Positions 21,856 to 31,996 of a stretch of 64,000 bases of DNA are shown here, one piece after another. The stretch comes from Salminus brasiliensis. Lineage: Eukaryota; Chordata; Actinopteri; Characiformes; Bryconidae. Below the pieces are notes generated by a model. It was not told the origin of the DNA. It saw only the letters and a list, made by a program, of their open reading frames with translations, and searched no databases. The position numbers and the translations under genes were made by a program. How positions within the stretch are numbered: the first letter of the stretch is position 1; each line of letters opens with the position of its first letter. The stretch lies in assembly GCF_030463535.1 (NCBI RefSeq), contig NC_132881.1, forward strand, positions 7,680,526 through 7,744,525, read 5' to 3'.

Positions 21856-22150
21856 CATGCCCACTGAGTGGCAGCATTAGTGTTCAGTGTGAATGCTGCT
21901 AAACATTTAGCAGCATTCACACTGCGGGACTAATAAAGGACTATCTTATCTTATCTTATCTTAAAAAACAGAAAAACGGGAAAGAGCTGATGTACAAAAA
22001 GATGCATCAGGAATTGCGGAGCCATGCTTTTTTTTGCAGACTGAAAAGAGAAGCAAATAATTTGCTGCAATTCTAGACTCCAGGCACCGAAACGTGTGGG
22101 AGCTCAATCTGTAGTCATGAATTCAGCGACATGCTAAGTTTGATTAAAAG
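21856..22150 (+). repeat. Copy A of a diverged duplicated segment
   Basis: This segment shares an ordered series of matches with 29230-29520: 'cagtgtgaatgctgctaaa', 'acagaaaaacgggaaagagc', 'tgcggagc', 'tgcaattct' and 'ccaggcaccgaaa' followed by 'gggagctca'. Copy A is interrupted after 'gctgctaaa' by an insertion ending in a TATCT-repeat LINE tail (about 21905-21961). The segment has no recognised function. Confidence 0.65.
21885..21924. repeat. Perfect 19-bp-arm palindrome at an insertion junction
   Basis: Arms 'cagtgtgaatgctgctaaa' and its exact complement are separated by two bases. The left arm belongs to the duplicated segment (it recurs at 29268-29286); the right arm begins the inserted LINE-tail sequence. 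It looks like an inverted copy made during insertion. Confidence 0.8.
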
Positions 22151-22401
22151 TTAAAAGGGAAAGCTCTGTCCGATACAAGGCTTTAGCCTCTAAGCGTGTG
22201 GGATTTGAGCCTCAGTCAGCTGGACGTCCCTGCTACACATGGGCATGGGACCATTGGTTCTTTGGTAGTTTGGTTGGATCTTGAGCAGACAACGGCTTGT
22301 TTCATCTCATTTTGGCTCTTTTCCTAATAAACATATTATTTTGCCACTCATTCCGACTAAAGATGCTCCATCCATCCATACACCATCTATCATGCAATAG
22401 C

Positions 22402-22516
22402 CACTGTTGGGCCCTTGAGCAAGGCCCTTTACCCTCTCTGCTCCCCGGGCGCTGGAGTTGGCTGCCCACCGCTCTGGGTGTGTGTGTGTGCACTCACTGC
22501 CCCTAGTTCACTAGTG
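22402..22516 (+). mobile_element. SINE body fragment (no tRNA head)
   Basis: It begins at 'ccactgttgggcccttgagc' and runs through the 'gctccccgggcgctggagtt' section to the CA-rich zone, the middle of the V-type SINE. The head and the tail are absent, and it abuts the tandem array that follows. Confidence 0.8.
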
Positions 22517-22518
22517 TG

Positions 22519-24215
22519 TGCGAGTGTGTAACAGGTAGGTGATCATTCAGTTTTTATACATATATTGACTTTCTTTTTTTGTCTTACAGGTTTTTCGGAC
22601 CGCATGAACCAAGGGTCTGTGCATCTGTAACTGTGTGTGACTCGCTACTATCTGTCTGCAAGTGTGTAACAGGTAGGTGATCATTCAGTTTCTATACATA
22701 TATTGCCTTTTCGTTGTCTTACAGGCTTTCAGGACCAATGGCTCCCCCCTTCCTGATAGTGCATACAGCCAACAAGGGTCTTTCCATTGCCACTGTGTGT
22801 GTGGCTCGCTATCAGTCTGTCTGCAAGTGTGTAACAGGTAGGTGATCATTCAGTTTCTATACATGTATTGACTTTCTTTTTTTGTCTTAAAGGTCTCTCA
22901 GACCTCATGAACCAAGGGTCTGTGCATCTGCAACTGTGTGTGACTCGCTACTATCTGTCTGCAAGTGTGTAACAGGTAGGTGATCATTCAGTTTCTATAC
23001 ATGTATTGACTTTCTTTTTTTGTCTTACAGGTTTTTCGGACCACATTGATCAAGGGTCTGTGCATCTGTAACTGTGTGTGACTCGCTACTATCTGTCTGC
23101 AAGTGTGTGACAGGTAGGTGATCATTCAGTTTCTATACATGTATTGACTTTCTGTTGTCTTACAGGCTTTCAGGACCAATTGCTCCCCCCTTCCTGATAG
23201 TGTATACAGCCAACAAGGGTCTTTCCATTTCCACTGTGTGTGTGGCTCGCTATCAATCTGTCTGCAAGTGTGTAACAGGTAGGTGATCATTCAGTTTCTA
23301 TACATGTATTGACTTTCTTTTTTTGTCTTAAAGGTCTCTCAGACCTCATGAACCAAGGGTCTGTGCATCTGCAACTGTGTGTGACTCGCTACTATCTGTC
23401 TGCAAGTGTGTAACAGGTAGGTGATCATTCAGTTTCTATACATGTATTGACCTTTTTTTGTCTTACAGGTTTTTCGGACCACATTGATCAAGGGTCTGTG
23501 CATCTGTAACTGTGTGTGACTCGCTACTATCTGTCTGCAAGTGTGTGACAGGTAGGTGATCATTCAGTTTCTATACATGTATTGACTTTCTGTTGTCTTA
23601 CAGGCTTTCAGGACCAATGGCTCCCCCCTTCCTGATAGTGCATACAGCCAACAAGGGTCTTTCCATTGCCACTGTGTGTGTGGCTTGCTATCAGTCTGTC
23701 TGCAAGTGTGTAACAGGTAGGTGATCATTCAGTTTCTATACATGTATTGACTTTCATATTTTGTCTTAAAGGTCTCTCAGACCTCATGAACCAAGGGTCT
23801 GTGCATCTGCAACTGTGTGTGACTCGCTAATATCTGTCTGCAAGTGTGTAACAGGTAGGTGATCATTCAGTTTTTATACATGTATTGACTTTCTTTTTTT
23901 GTCTTACAGGTTTTTCGGACCACATTGATCAAGGGTCTGTGCATCTGTAACTGTGTGTGACTCGCTACTATCTGTCTGCAAGTGTGTAACAGGTAGGTGA
24001 TCATTCAGTTTCTATACATGTATTGACTTTCTGTTGTCTTACAGGCTTTCAGGACCAATGGCTCCCCCCTTCCTGATGGTGCATACAGCCAACAAGGGTC
24101 TGTCCATTGCAACTGTGTGTGTGGCTCGCTATCAATCTGTCTGCAAGTGTGTGACAGGTAGGTGATCATTCAGTTTCTATACATGTATTGACTTTCTTTT
24201 TTTGTCTTACAGGTT
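22519..24215 (+). repeat. Higher-order tandem array with intron-like monomers
   Basis: Twelve monomers start with 'aggtaggtgatcattcag' at 22533, 22671, 22836, 22974, 23112, 23277, 23415, 23550, 23715, 23853, 23991 and 24156 (the last partial). Spacings follow 165-138-138, so three monomer types (A, B, C) form a higher-order unit of about 441 bp repeated over three times. Every monomer carries a donor-like CAG|GTAGGT, a branch-like TTGAC, a pyrimidine tract and an acceptor-like TTACAG (TTAAAG in type B) only 52-55 bases later. Exon-like parts are 113, 83 and 83 bases but contain stops in all frames, so no protein is implied. The array ends about 470 bp upstream of the cystatin start. Confidence 0.9.
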
Positions 24216-24489
24216 TTACCTTTAGATAACTGACCCTAAACCTGTTCTACGATTTCACACCACAACCACAACTTTGGATTTAATAAACCTCAAAAAGATA
24301 AGGAGCAGTTTAAGATGGCTTTAAATGTGTGCTTTTAACTTGTGTGGGTTTACAGTGCAAACAGGCTACAGGTCTTGCTAGTTCAGGGAGGGAGGTGAAA
24401 CTGCCCTAATCACACACCCTAGATGTGTTTTCCAAATCATGGCCAGCCTTGAGAAATCTGGGCTGACTCATTCTGAAGCGTCCACGCAT

Positions 24490-24681
24490 CGACCAATCCG
24501 CTTTCACCAGGGCTTATGTGATTGGACGAAACAAAGGCCCGCCCACACCCCACACCCCCCTCCTGCTGCTGGGCTTCGTGCTTATATAACCGCAGCGGTC
24601 GCCTGTTGTTTTCGTCCTCGGAGCCTCCTGTTGTTTCGCTTTAGCTAGCATCGACTGAGGCCATCGACTGAAGATCAAGCC
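24490..24681 (+). promoter_or_regulatory. Cystatin promoter with TATA and CCAAT boxes
   Basis: A TATATAA element lies at 24583-24589, about 95 bp upstream of the start codon. CCAAT boxes lie upstream on each strand (CCAAT near 24493; ATTGG near 24520), with a GC box-like CCCGCCC at about 24539. This is a conventional TATA promoter for the cystatin gene. Confidence 0.65.
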
Positions 24682-25185
24682 ATGTTTTGGAAGGTTGTCG
24701 CCCCTCTCCTGGCCGTCTGCTTGGCCGTGGCGAGCGCTGGCCTCGTCGGAGCCCCCGCAGAGGCGGACATGAACGACAAGGACGTGCAGGATGCCCTGCA
24801 GTTCGCTGTGGCCCAACACAACAAAGCCAGCAACGACATGTATGTCAGCCAGGTTGCGAGAGTGATCAGCGTCAAGAAACAGGTAGGACAGTTGATCCTA
24901 AATTCTGTGTCCGTCCATGAGGAGATATCCCACTAAGGAGTGGCCTTTTCTGATTATTTAATAACCCTTATCCGGGGAGGAGATGTTAGGGGCGTTCCTC
25001 CTGGACCGTGCTGGATGGGCTATTCATCGTGATCTACAGGACAGAGAATAGAGAGGTGCCCCTCTGTTGATGTGTAGGGGGCCTTCTTCTCCCAGGCTCT
25101 CAGCCTCCTCTCATTGTTTTCTATCTGTGAAATAATAGCCTGCTTGTTTCCAGGCCTCCATTCAGTCACTTTCAGAGATGATTTA

Positions 25186-25218
<33 letters not shown>

Positions 25219-25526
25219 GAGATTATTATATTATTGTGAATAACCATTATATTAATTCAATTGTCATCTGGTTTACAGTTGTAGGTGTTTCCACCACGAA
25301 CTGAACCTTTGAAATGTCTTTTGGACAGTCATTTAGCATCTGACCAAAATGGCCCTCAGTGGATGAGGGGACACTAGTTAGTCCACTATGCTGAAGGGAC
25401 ATTTCTGCACAATTCAGTGATCTAAATGCTTTGGATCTTTCTATGCTACTGTAAACTATTCTGGCTTCTCTCAAACGTAGCATAACACCAACATCACAGA
25501 ATATGTAAACAACTGTATACATATTC

Positions 25527-25584
<58 letters not shown>

Positions 25585-26050
25585 CAAGATGTTGCAGGTT
25601 TAGGGTTAGAAAGCAGGAATGGTCAGGAAACGCCACAGAGAGCTTCATAATACAGAGTAATTAAAAACCTTCCCACGTTCTCCTCCTCCTCCACCATGAG
25701 TAAACTTACTGGTGTGGTCTCCATATAATCCCAATGAATACATCTTATTTCCGCTCTTAGGTTGTTTCTGGACTGAAGTACATCTTCACAGTTGAGATGG
25801 CCAGAACGTCCTGCAGAAAGGGTGGAGTAGAGGAGGTGTGCGCTGTCCAGGCCGACCCAAATCTGGCTCAGGTCAGTTGAACGTCTTTTTTTACAGTCAT
25901 TTACTGTGCTGTTTTGTGTTCAGCCTAGACCTGTAAGTTAACACAACTCTGATTTGTGTCTCTTCCCTCCAGCACCGCCAGTGCAAGTTTGCCGTCTGGA
26001 GTCAGCCTTGGCTGAACAGCATCAAGGTTGTTGAGAATACCTGCAAGTAG
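24682..26050 (+). CDS. cst3: Secreted type-2 cystatin (cystatin C-like), 3 exons
   Basis: Coding exons 24682-24882, 25761-25871 and 25973-26050 give 129 residues with phase-0 junctions, the conserved three-exon layout of type-2 cystatins. In the family these proteins inhibit papain-like cysteine proteases such as cathepsins B, H, L and S in extracellular fluid. A signal peptide ([20 protein letters not shown]) precedes the mature chain. The inhibitory wedge is complete: an N-terminal glycine (LVGAP), the QVVSG loop formed across the exon 1/2 junction, and the C-terminal PW loop (SQPWL). Four cysteines (SCRKGG, EVCAV, QCKF, NTCK) fit the two disulfides. Orthology to CST3 rather than another fish type-2 cystatin is an inference. 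A polyadenylation AATAAA lies at 26098-26103. Confidence 0.92.
25187..25217. repeat. (ATT)n microsatellite in cystatin intron 1
   Basis: About ten ATT triplets inside cystatin intron 1. Confidence 0.9.
25536..25582. repeat. (TA)n microsatellite in cystatin intron 1
   Basis: About 23 TA dinucleotides, likely length-variable, inside cystatin intron 1. Confidence 0.95.
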
Positions 26051-26097
26051 AGCTCGGATACCACACAGCACAATCCCTGCCTGTCTTTAGTGGAATC

Positions 26098-26103
26098 AAT
26101 AAA
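26098..26103 (+). terminator. Polyadenylation signal of cystatin
   Basis: Canonical AATAAA 48 bases after the stop codon, followed by a T-rich stretch (TACGTTTTTTC). Confidence 0.75.
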
Positions 26104-26139
26104 TCCCTGTCTACTTTAATACGTTTTTTCAATGAATGT

Positions 26140-28330
26140 GATATTTCTGCCAGTATCATCGGGTTGATCGTACTCACAGCACGTACTCACAAGTTCACAA
26201 TGCTTTAACTAACGTTCTGTCCTGTAACTACAGATTTTACAGTTTTTGTATAATTGAAAACACAGTATTGAAAATAATAAGAGTTGGCAATTAGATTTAA
26301 TATTAAAAGATTGCTGAAAATAATTGTGTTGTACATTTATTTTGCTGAGTTGTTTTTATTCACTTAGTCTGGATGGTCACACTCATTAATAGCTAAGAAT
26401 AAAGTTTGCTTTTTCAGTGTTCAGAAGTTCAGTGGGGCAAACTGTATACAATAATGCAAAGACACAGGAAACACACAGTAACATACAATAAAATGACAAC
26501 TATACAATAAATACACCATACAGTATTGAAAAAAATACATCTGTACAGAATAATATAGAATAATATGATCTAGTTATATACAGATCAGGTGTCAATGTGC
26601 CACCTCTGATATGAAGATCCTCTTAAAGCTCCTAATTTGCTGGATTAAGTGTAGAACCCATAAATAAGGTCAGTGTTGAAACAAAACCTAGTAACTTAGT
26701 AGTTTCAAAAAGTAAACTTTCAGTGTATAAAAATTAGGATGCAGTATAAATGGTAAACACAGATTTACAGAAGGTTTTACAGAAGCTTTTTCTGCTGTTT
26801 TCGGACAGCAACAGTATGAACGTGTATTTTCACATAAGTGCTCATATTCCCTTTAAGTGAGGGAAGTTTACAGAAACATGAACTACTGTATGTGTTTTTG
26901 GCTGCAGATAAATGGATATAATGATACTAATTAGACATCAGATAAAAGGTTTTTACAGTGTCTGTAGAGTATGCTAAAATGACTGAATATATTATTTCAG
27001 TGATTTTCAAATCCTTAGACAGATAGCTTGACCGAAAATGGATAATCAAATAGATAATTCATTCATTTAGTATTTATCACTCAAAATACTTTATAAGAAT
27101 AAAAATGATTATCATTTAAAATATCTAAAAACAGTGTGTAGTGTTTATAGTATTAAATGTGCATTGCTTAAATTATTATTGAATATAAAGTCACAAAAAT
27201 GATTGACATGACATGTTTGGCATTATATCAGAGAAGATTGTTAGGAAACAAGAGCACTGGAATCAAGCCTTTCTTGGCCCTAACTGTCTTAAAATGGCTA
27301 TGAAACGTTGCTATATAAGATTGCTTCAATACTATAACTTGCTATAACAGTATTATCATACATAATTAAATAATACACAATAAATATAAAGTAATAATCT
27401 ACTACATTTCTTTATAGTATTATAAAAAAAAACTAAACTAACCTTAAACATTAAGGTTATAAAATTCTTTATTCAAATCATATTCTGGACAAACTCCAAA
27501 CTCTAAATTCTCGTACCCTGGGTCATTTTATTACATTCCTATGTGTCGTATATTGGGGAAGATGACCACAGGCTAATGATTAGGGCTGCTATTCTAGCAA
27601 TGTCCTTCATAACATGTGAATGCTGTTATGGCTTTGACTGTGCTATTGTTGTGGAGGTGGTCATGTTGCATGTATTGGCCTGGAGCTGACATAGCAAGAG
27701 AGTGAAGAGAAAAACAGGCTGATGGCTGCTCTTAACATCGTACCATTGCAGCCAGAGTTCAGCTGCTTTTTTAATTGAAGCCCTCTCGACTCCCTGCTCT
27801 CTCCAGCAGCACCGGTCACAACATCGGAAGATGTTTTAGTCGTCTTAGACTCAAAGCATCATTCTTAAACTGTCTAAAATTCTGTCTACAGGTTTTAATG
27901 AGCACAGAATGTTTCATCTGGAAGACAACAGTGTGAATCATCATCATCATCATCATCATCTCAGGTCCTTTTTTACACTTATAGAAGAAGGACTGACTTT
28001 TAGCAGATGTTTTGCTACTGTTGGCCTAAGAAACAGACTGTTGATTAGATTTAAGGGAATATTTAAATATTGTTAATTGTAATATAGATCAATGTCTATA
28101 TTACATTGGTGGCAATGGTAACCTAGTACAGTCTTTTTATTTACTGTTCAACAGATCCAGTGAACTTGCACACATCTTTACATGCAGTGTTGATTAAAAT
28201 TGTGTTTTCTTTGGGGACTGAATGGATTTAAACATGACATGATATTTTAGACCCAAATCTTATTTTACAACAATCTTAAAACCCCTCAGACAGTTAATTT
28301 ATGTCCATTTTAAATAATAAAAAAAAGGTT
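26140..28330. other. AT-rich intergenic DNA, no gene seen
   Basis: No exon with recognisable coding content was found. A short (ATC)n run lies at about 27938-27960. The remainder is unassigned single-copy-looking AT-rich sequence. Confidence 0.55.
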
Positions 28331-29028
28331 CTGTGGGGCAGCCTTCCTGTGAAATATTTTAGGTGACCTTTGATTCCTGTTACTAACAATTCTGACTCTG
28401 TACGTTTCTCTAGAACAGAGCATTTAATACCTTAGGAAAACAAGGCTGGGTTTTTATATTCTCTTCAGTTTCAGAGGCTCACTGATTAGATCAGAACTTT
28501 AATAAAGTATTAAACCAAGCCTGGCCTGTTCTTTAAAAACCAAAAACCATTTTTTTTAATAAAATGAAATCCTAAACTGTTTTATCCCAGACGTTTTATT
28601 ACAAAACAGGGCTATCATTCATTTGCAAGTCCAAGTTTTTAAGAGGCAGTCATGAAGTAAGTCAACTGCTGCATTTTAAGCCTCAATGTCAGTGAAAATC
28701 TTGAAGTCTGTTTCTCTGACAGAGAAATGCTGTGAAGGCCAGGACTCTGTCCAGAAAACCAGCCTCAAAGCTTGCCTCAAAATTAATGTTTCAAGTAGGA
28801 ATAAAGCTATATGAGGCAATAAGGTATTATAAATCAACCAGTAATGCCTTAAAACACAGTTATTACTGTTAAATCTGCTTTTAAAAACACACAAAGTAGA
28901 ATACTAGGGAAATCTAGCCAGTGCATGTTAAAGCAGAAGGTTTTTTATGGCTTAATAGAGACTGGCCCTCCAGAGAAACTACATTGCTGCATCAGAATGG
29001 TGAGTGAAAGCAATGTACAAGGCGACAG

Positions 29029-29520
29029 GTGTGCACATGCATTAATATTGAACTAGCCAGATATATTTTTCAGTTAAAGATAGCCCATTGTCATTGTACA
29101 GCTATGTTACTCAATGTATCTAATCATCCTTCCTCTTGCCTAATGTGCTTTCTGCCGGTCACGTTTATCTTCTTCTCTTTTATTTACGCTCTGGCTTCAA
29201 CAGGGGATATGAATGTGATGTCACAGGTGGCGGAAATCACTGAGTGGCGAAAAGGCAGACAATGGTCATTCAGTGTGAATGCTGCTAAAACAGAAAAACG
29301 GGAAAGAGCGGTTGTGCGATTGACTGTACAAGCAGATGCAGCAAGAACTGCGGAGCTGTCCTTATACAGACCGCTGAAAGTTCAAGAACAGAGAAGCAAT
29401 TGGATTTCTGCAATTCTGGAACCCAGGCACCGAAAAATTTGGGAGCTCACTGATGGGTAAAGTCATGCTCTGAAAACCAGTGGGGAAAAAAACAAGCCAT
29501 GGTTGAGTAAAAGGGAAAGC
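29029..29520 (+). repeat. Copy B of the duplicated segment, with an open frame
   Basis: The right part (29230-29520) matches 21856-22150 in ordered blocks. A 143-codon open frame at 29029-29460 crosses it, with a plausible acceptor (TTCAACAG) near 29201. The peptide (e.g. 'ILEPRHRKIWELTDG') shows no family I know. In copy A the frame is broken, so conservation is at the DNA level and coding status is doubtful. It may be an old repeat, a duplicated regulatory element or a relic. Confidence 0.4.
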
Positions 29521-29529
29521 AAGCAAATC

Positions 29530-30144
29530 CCAATAGAATCAGTTGACTAAATGTGCTTATAAACAGTCAAAAACACTCCTCAGACCATTCACTCCACTTT
29601 GTGCTGTCAGATATGAGGCCTGATGTCAATACTGACCCTCTATTGCCATCTGTCTCGTGACTCGGCCTCTCTATCTCTTTCCTCCCTGCCATTTCATCTG
29701 CTTGCCCACACTGATATCTTGGTAAAACAGCAGCGGGAAGCTAATATTCTTAACAGTGCTGGATATGTACATTATTTTAAGTCAGAGTTCCATTTAAAAC
29801 AATGTAATATTTGTATTATATTTATATAATAACATATGATCTTTAATATGCACTCTATTTTGCTTTGTCTAGCTCTGTCACAATGACAAGGGCACAATGC
29901 CTTGGAGGTTGTATGGAGTTGTTTATGTTTTTCAGGAGAGCGAGATGTTCTGCTGAAGGCCGTTATCAAGCTGCTTTTGCTGTGTCTGGCAGAACTGAAA
30001 CTTAAGTGGACTCAAGCCACAAGAGTCAGAACTACGGGATCTTCTGAGTGACTTTCTGAGAGGGTGCCCAACCCTGATCTCACCTCTCTCTGTGATTGTG
30101 TTGATTTGTTGATGTACTTTTCTGTATTTTACTGTATATTTAAT

Positions 30145-30188
<44 letters not shown>

Positions 30189-31527
30189 TATGTGGTCATT
30201 CATTAAGGCTGGTTGTTTTCACATAGTTTGAAGAATTATCTAAGCCACATTTTTACCAAACACTTTAAACAATGTTTATTTAATTTCTACAATTAGTAAA
30301 ACACTAACTTTGAGATGTTATTTAGAGACAAAATTGCATAACACACATTTGGACCAATTACCAAACAAATCCACTGTTGTAAAGCAGTTCATCACTCAAC
30401 TTGTATTTGCAAATAAAACTACAAATGTTCCTCAAATAATCTGTATAGTTATTCTTCCTTCATTATGTCTTAAAATACTTTTTGGTTTTATAAAATCTAT
30501 TTGTTTTTTAATGTATCATTACCATTTTTAAAAACAGGCGACTAACAGAGAATCATGTCATAAACTATTTAAAAGTTATTTTTCATTTAAGGTGCAAGTT
30601 TATAAAAGTTGGGAACCTATGTTCTTGGCACTGTCCTAGTTACCTCCATGCTCAGATTTCTTTGTGCTATTTTTAGCTTTTCCAACTTGTTAACACAGTG
30701 CAGTGCAAACCGCCTGGCATAATGATCACAATCTCAAACGGATTTGCTTAAGTGGTTATCAACATTCTGTGACCTGCTATTAATGTTATATTCAAATATG
30801 GCCAAGGGTATGTTGCAGATCTAAACTAACACTAGCAGCCATCATGAAGCCTGGATTTGGCCTGTGCATTTGTCAGTTATAGATAACAGCATATCTCAGA
30901 GTGTCAGAAACCACATAAGCCCAAACCTAAAAACATTGAGCTTAGGCCTGCAGTTTGTATGATGTTAGCTAGTTAGGTTTTCTTCTCAGCTCCAGTGCAA
31001 AACTAAATAATCACCTTTTAAACACCACAGCAAGTCAAGGTTATCTTGGTTAAGTGACCAAGGATAAAAATGTGTGCATTTAGATATTTGGTTATATCTT
31101 CATTTACAATTGTGCTTAGTGGATTCAAACACTAATAATACATTATAATTATAATAAATAATAACAGTAGGTATTGAATTACATCCTAAATCTAAGGGGT
31201 GTGCATATTTGGTTTTAGTGTTGTACATAATGCTACTAAAATGCTCTTGAATTTTAAAATACATAACTTTTTTTTTTTATTACTTTTTTTCATACTTTAT
31301 TGCATTTCGTCCAGAGAAAAAAAAAGTGTGGACCTGGATGAGGTGTGAACACTGCTGTATGTGATGCTACTGAAATGCTGTTGAATTTTATTGAACAATT
31401 CTGGGAACTGGAAAAAAATTTCAGGATTCACTGATATGATTAGGAGGAAAACAAATGCGCGTGCACGTCTGTGGGCGTGGTCTAGAAACACGTGCGTTTA
31501 ATGCTGAATGGAAATGTGGCATCAGTG

Positions 31528-31573
<46 letters not shown>

Positions 31574-31880
31574 ACAAAAAAGGTACATAAAATGTAAGTA
31601 AGTAAGTATTTACCATCGTTTAAAAGTCTAATATCGAAAAAAAAAATTAAATTAAATTAAATAAAAAAATAAATAAATAAAATTACATAACCGTGCTGGT
31701 CTCGACTGAATGAATGACTGGTCTGACATGCCGTAAAATCTCTAACATTACGAAATACAGCCATAAAACTGAATGCAGAGACAGAGCAGCTGGGTAGGCT
31801 GGACTCGGGCTGCAGCAGTTTCCGTCCACGGGTCCAAAGTAGCACCTAGAGCCGCAGAGACCCGGGCTGCAGCTACACGT
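29530..31880. other. AT-rich intergenic DNA, no gene seen
   Basis: It contains TA (about 30150-30176) and ATT (about 31531-31571) microsatellites. No supported exon or recognised mobile element. Confidence 0.5.
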
Positions 31881-31906
31881 CCAGGCTCATCCTGACTCAC
31901 AGCTTC

Positions 31907-31913
31907 TATAAAA
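31907..31913 (+). promoter_or_regulatory. TATA box of the GLYATL-like gene
   Basis: TATAAAA lies 90 bases upstream of the start codon at 31997, in a GC-richer upstream region (31780-31990). Motif and position fit a core promoter. Confidence 0.6.
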
Positions 31914-31996
31914 GCAGTTCTGTTAGATTCTCCAGCTGTTTTCTTCACAGCTGGATCTACTTAACGCCTAATATACAGGAGGCGCCTGGCGGAGCG

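Noticed and set aside
22533-24212. Protein encoded by the tandem array through repeated mini-exons
   Set aside because: Each exon-like part has stop codons in all three plus-strand frames, so a repeat protein is excluded even though splice-like signals are real.
27938-27960. Poly-histidine coding possibility from (ATC/CAT)n
   Set aside because: A simple repeat in intergenic DNA with stops close by.
31748-31948. Minus-strand 66-codon frame just upstream of the GLYATL-like gene
   Set aside because: It overlaps the GC-richer promoter/5'UTR region, has no recognised motif and no splice support; a divergent transcript cannot be excluded but a protein is not supported.
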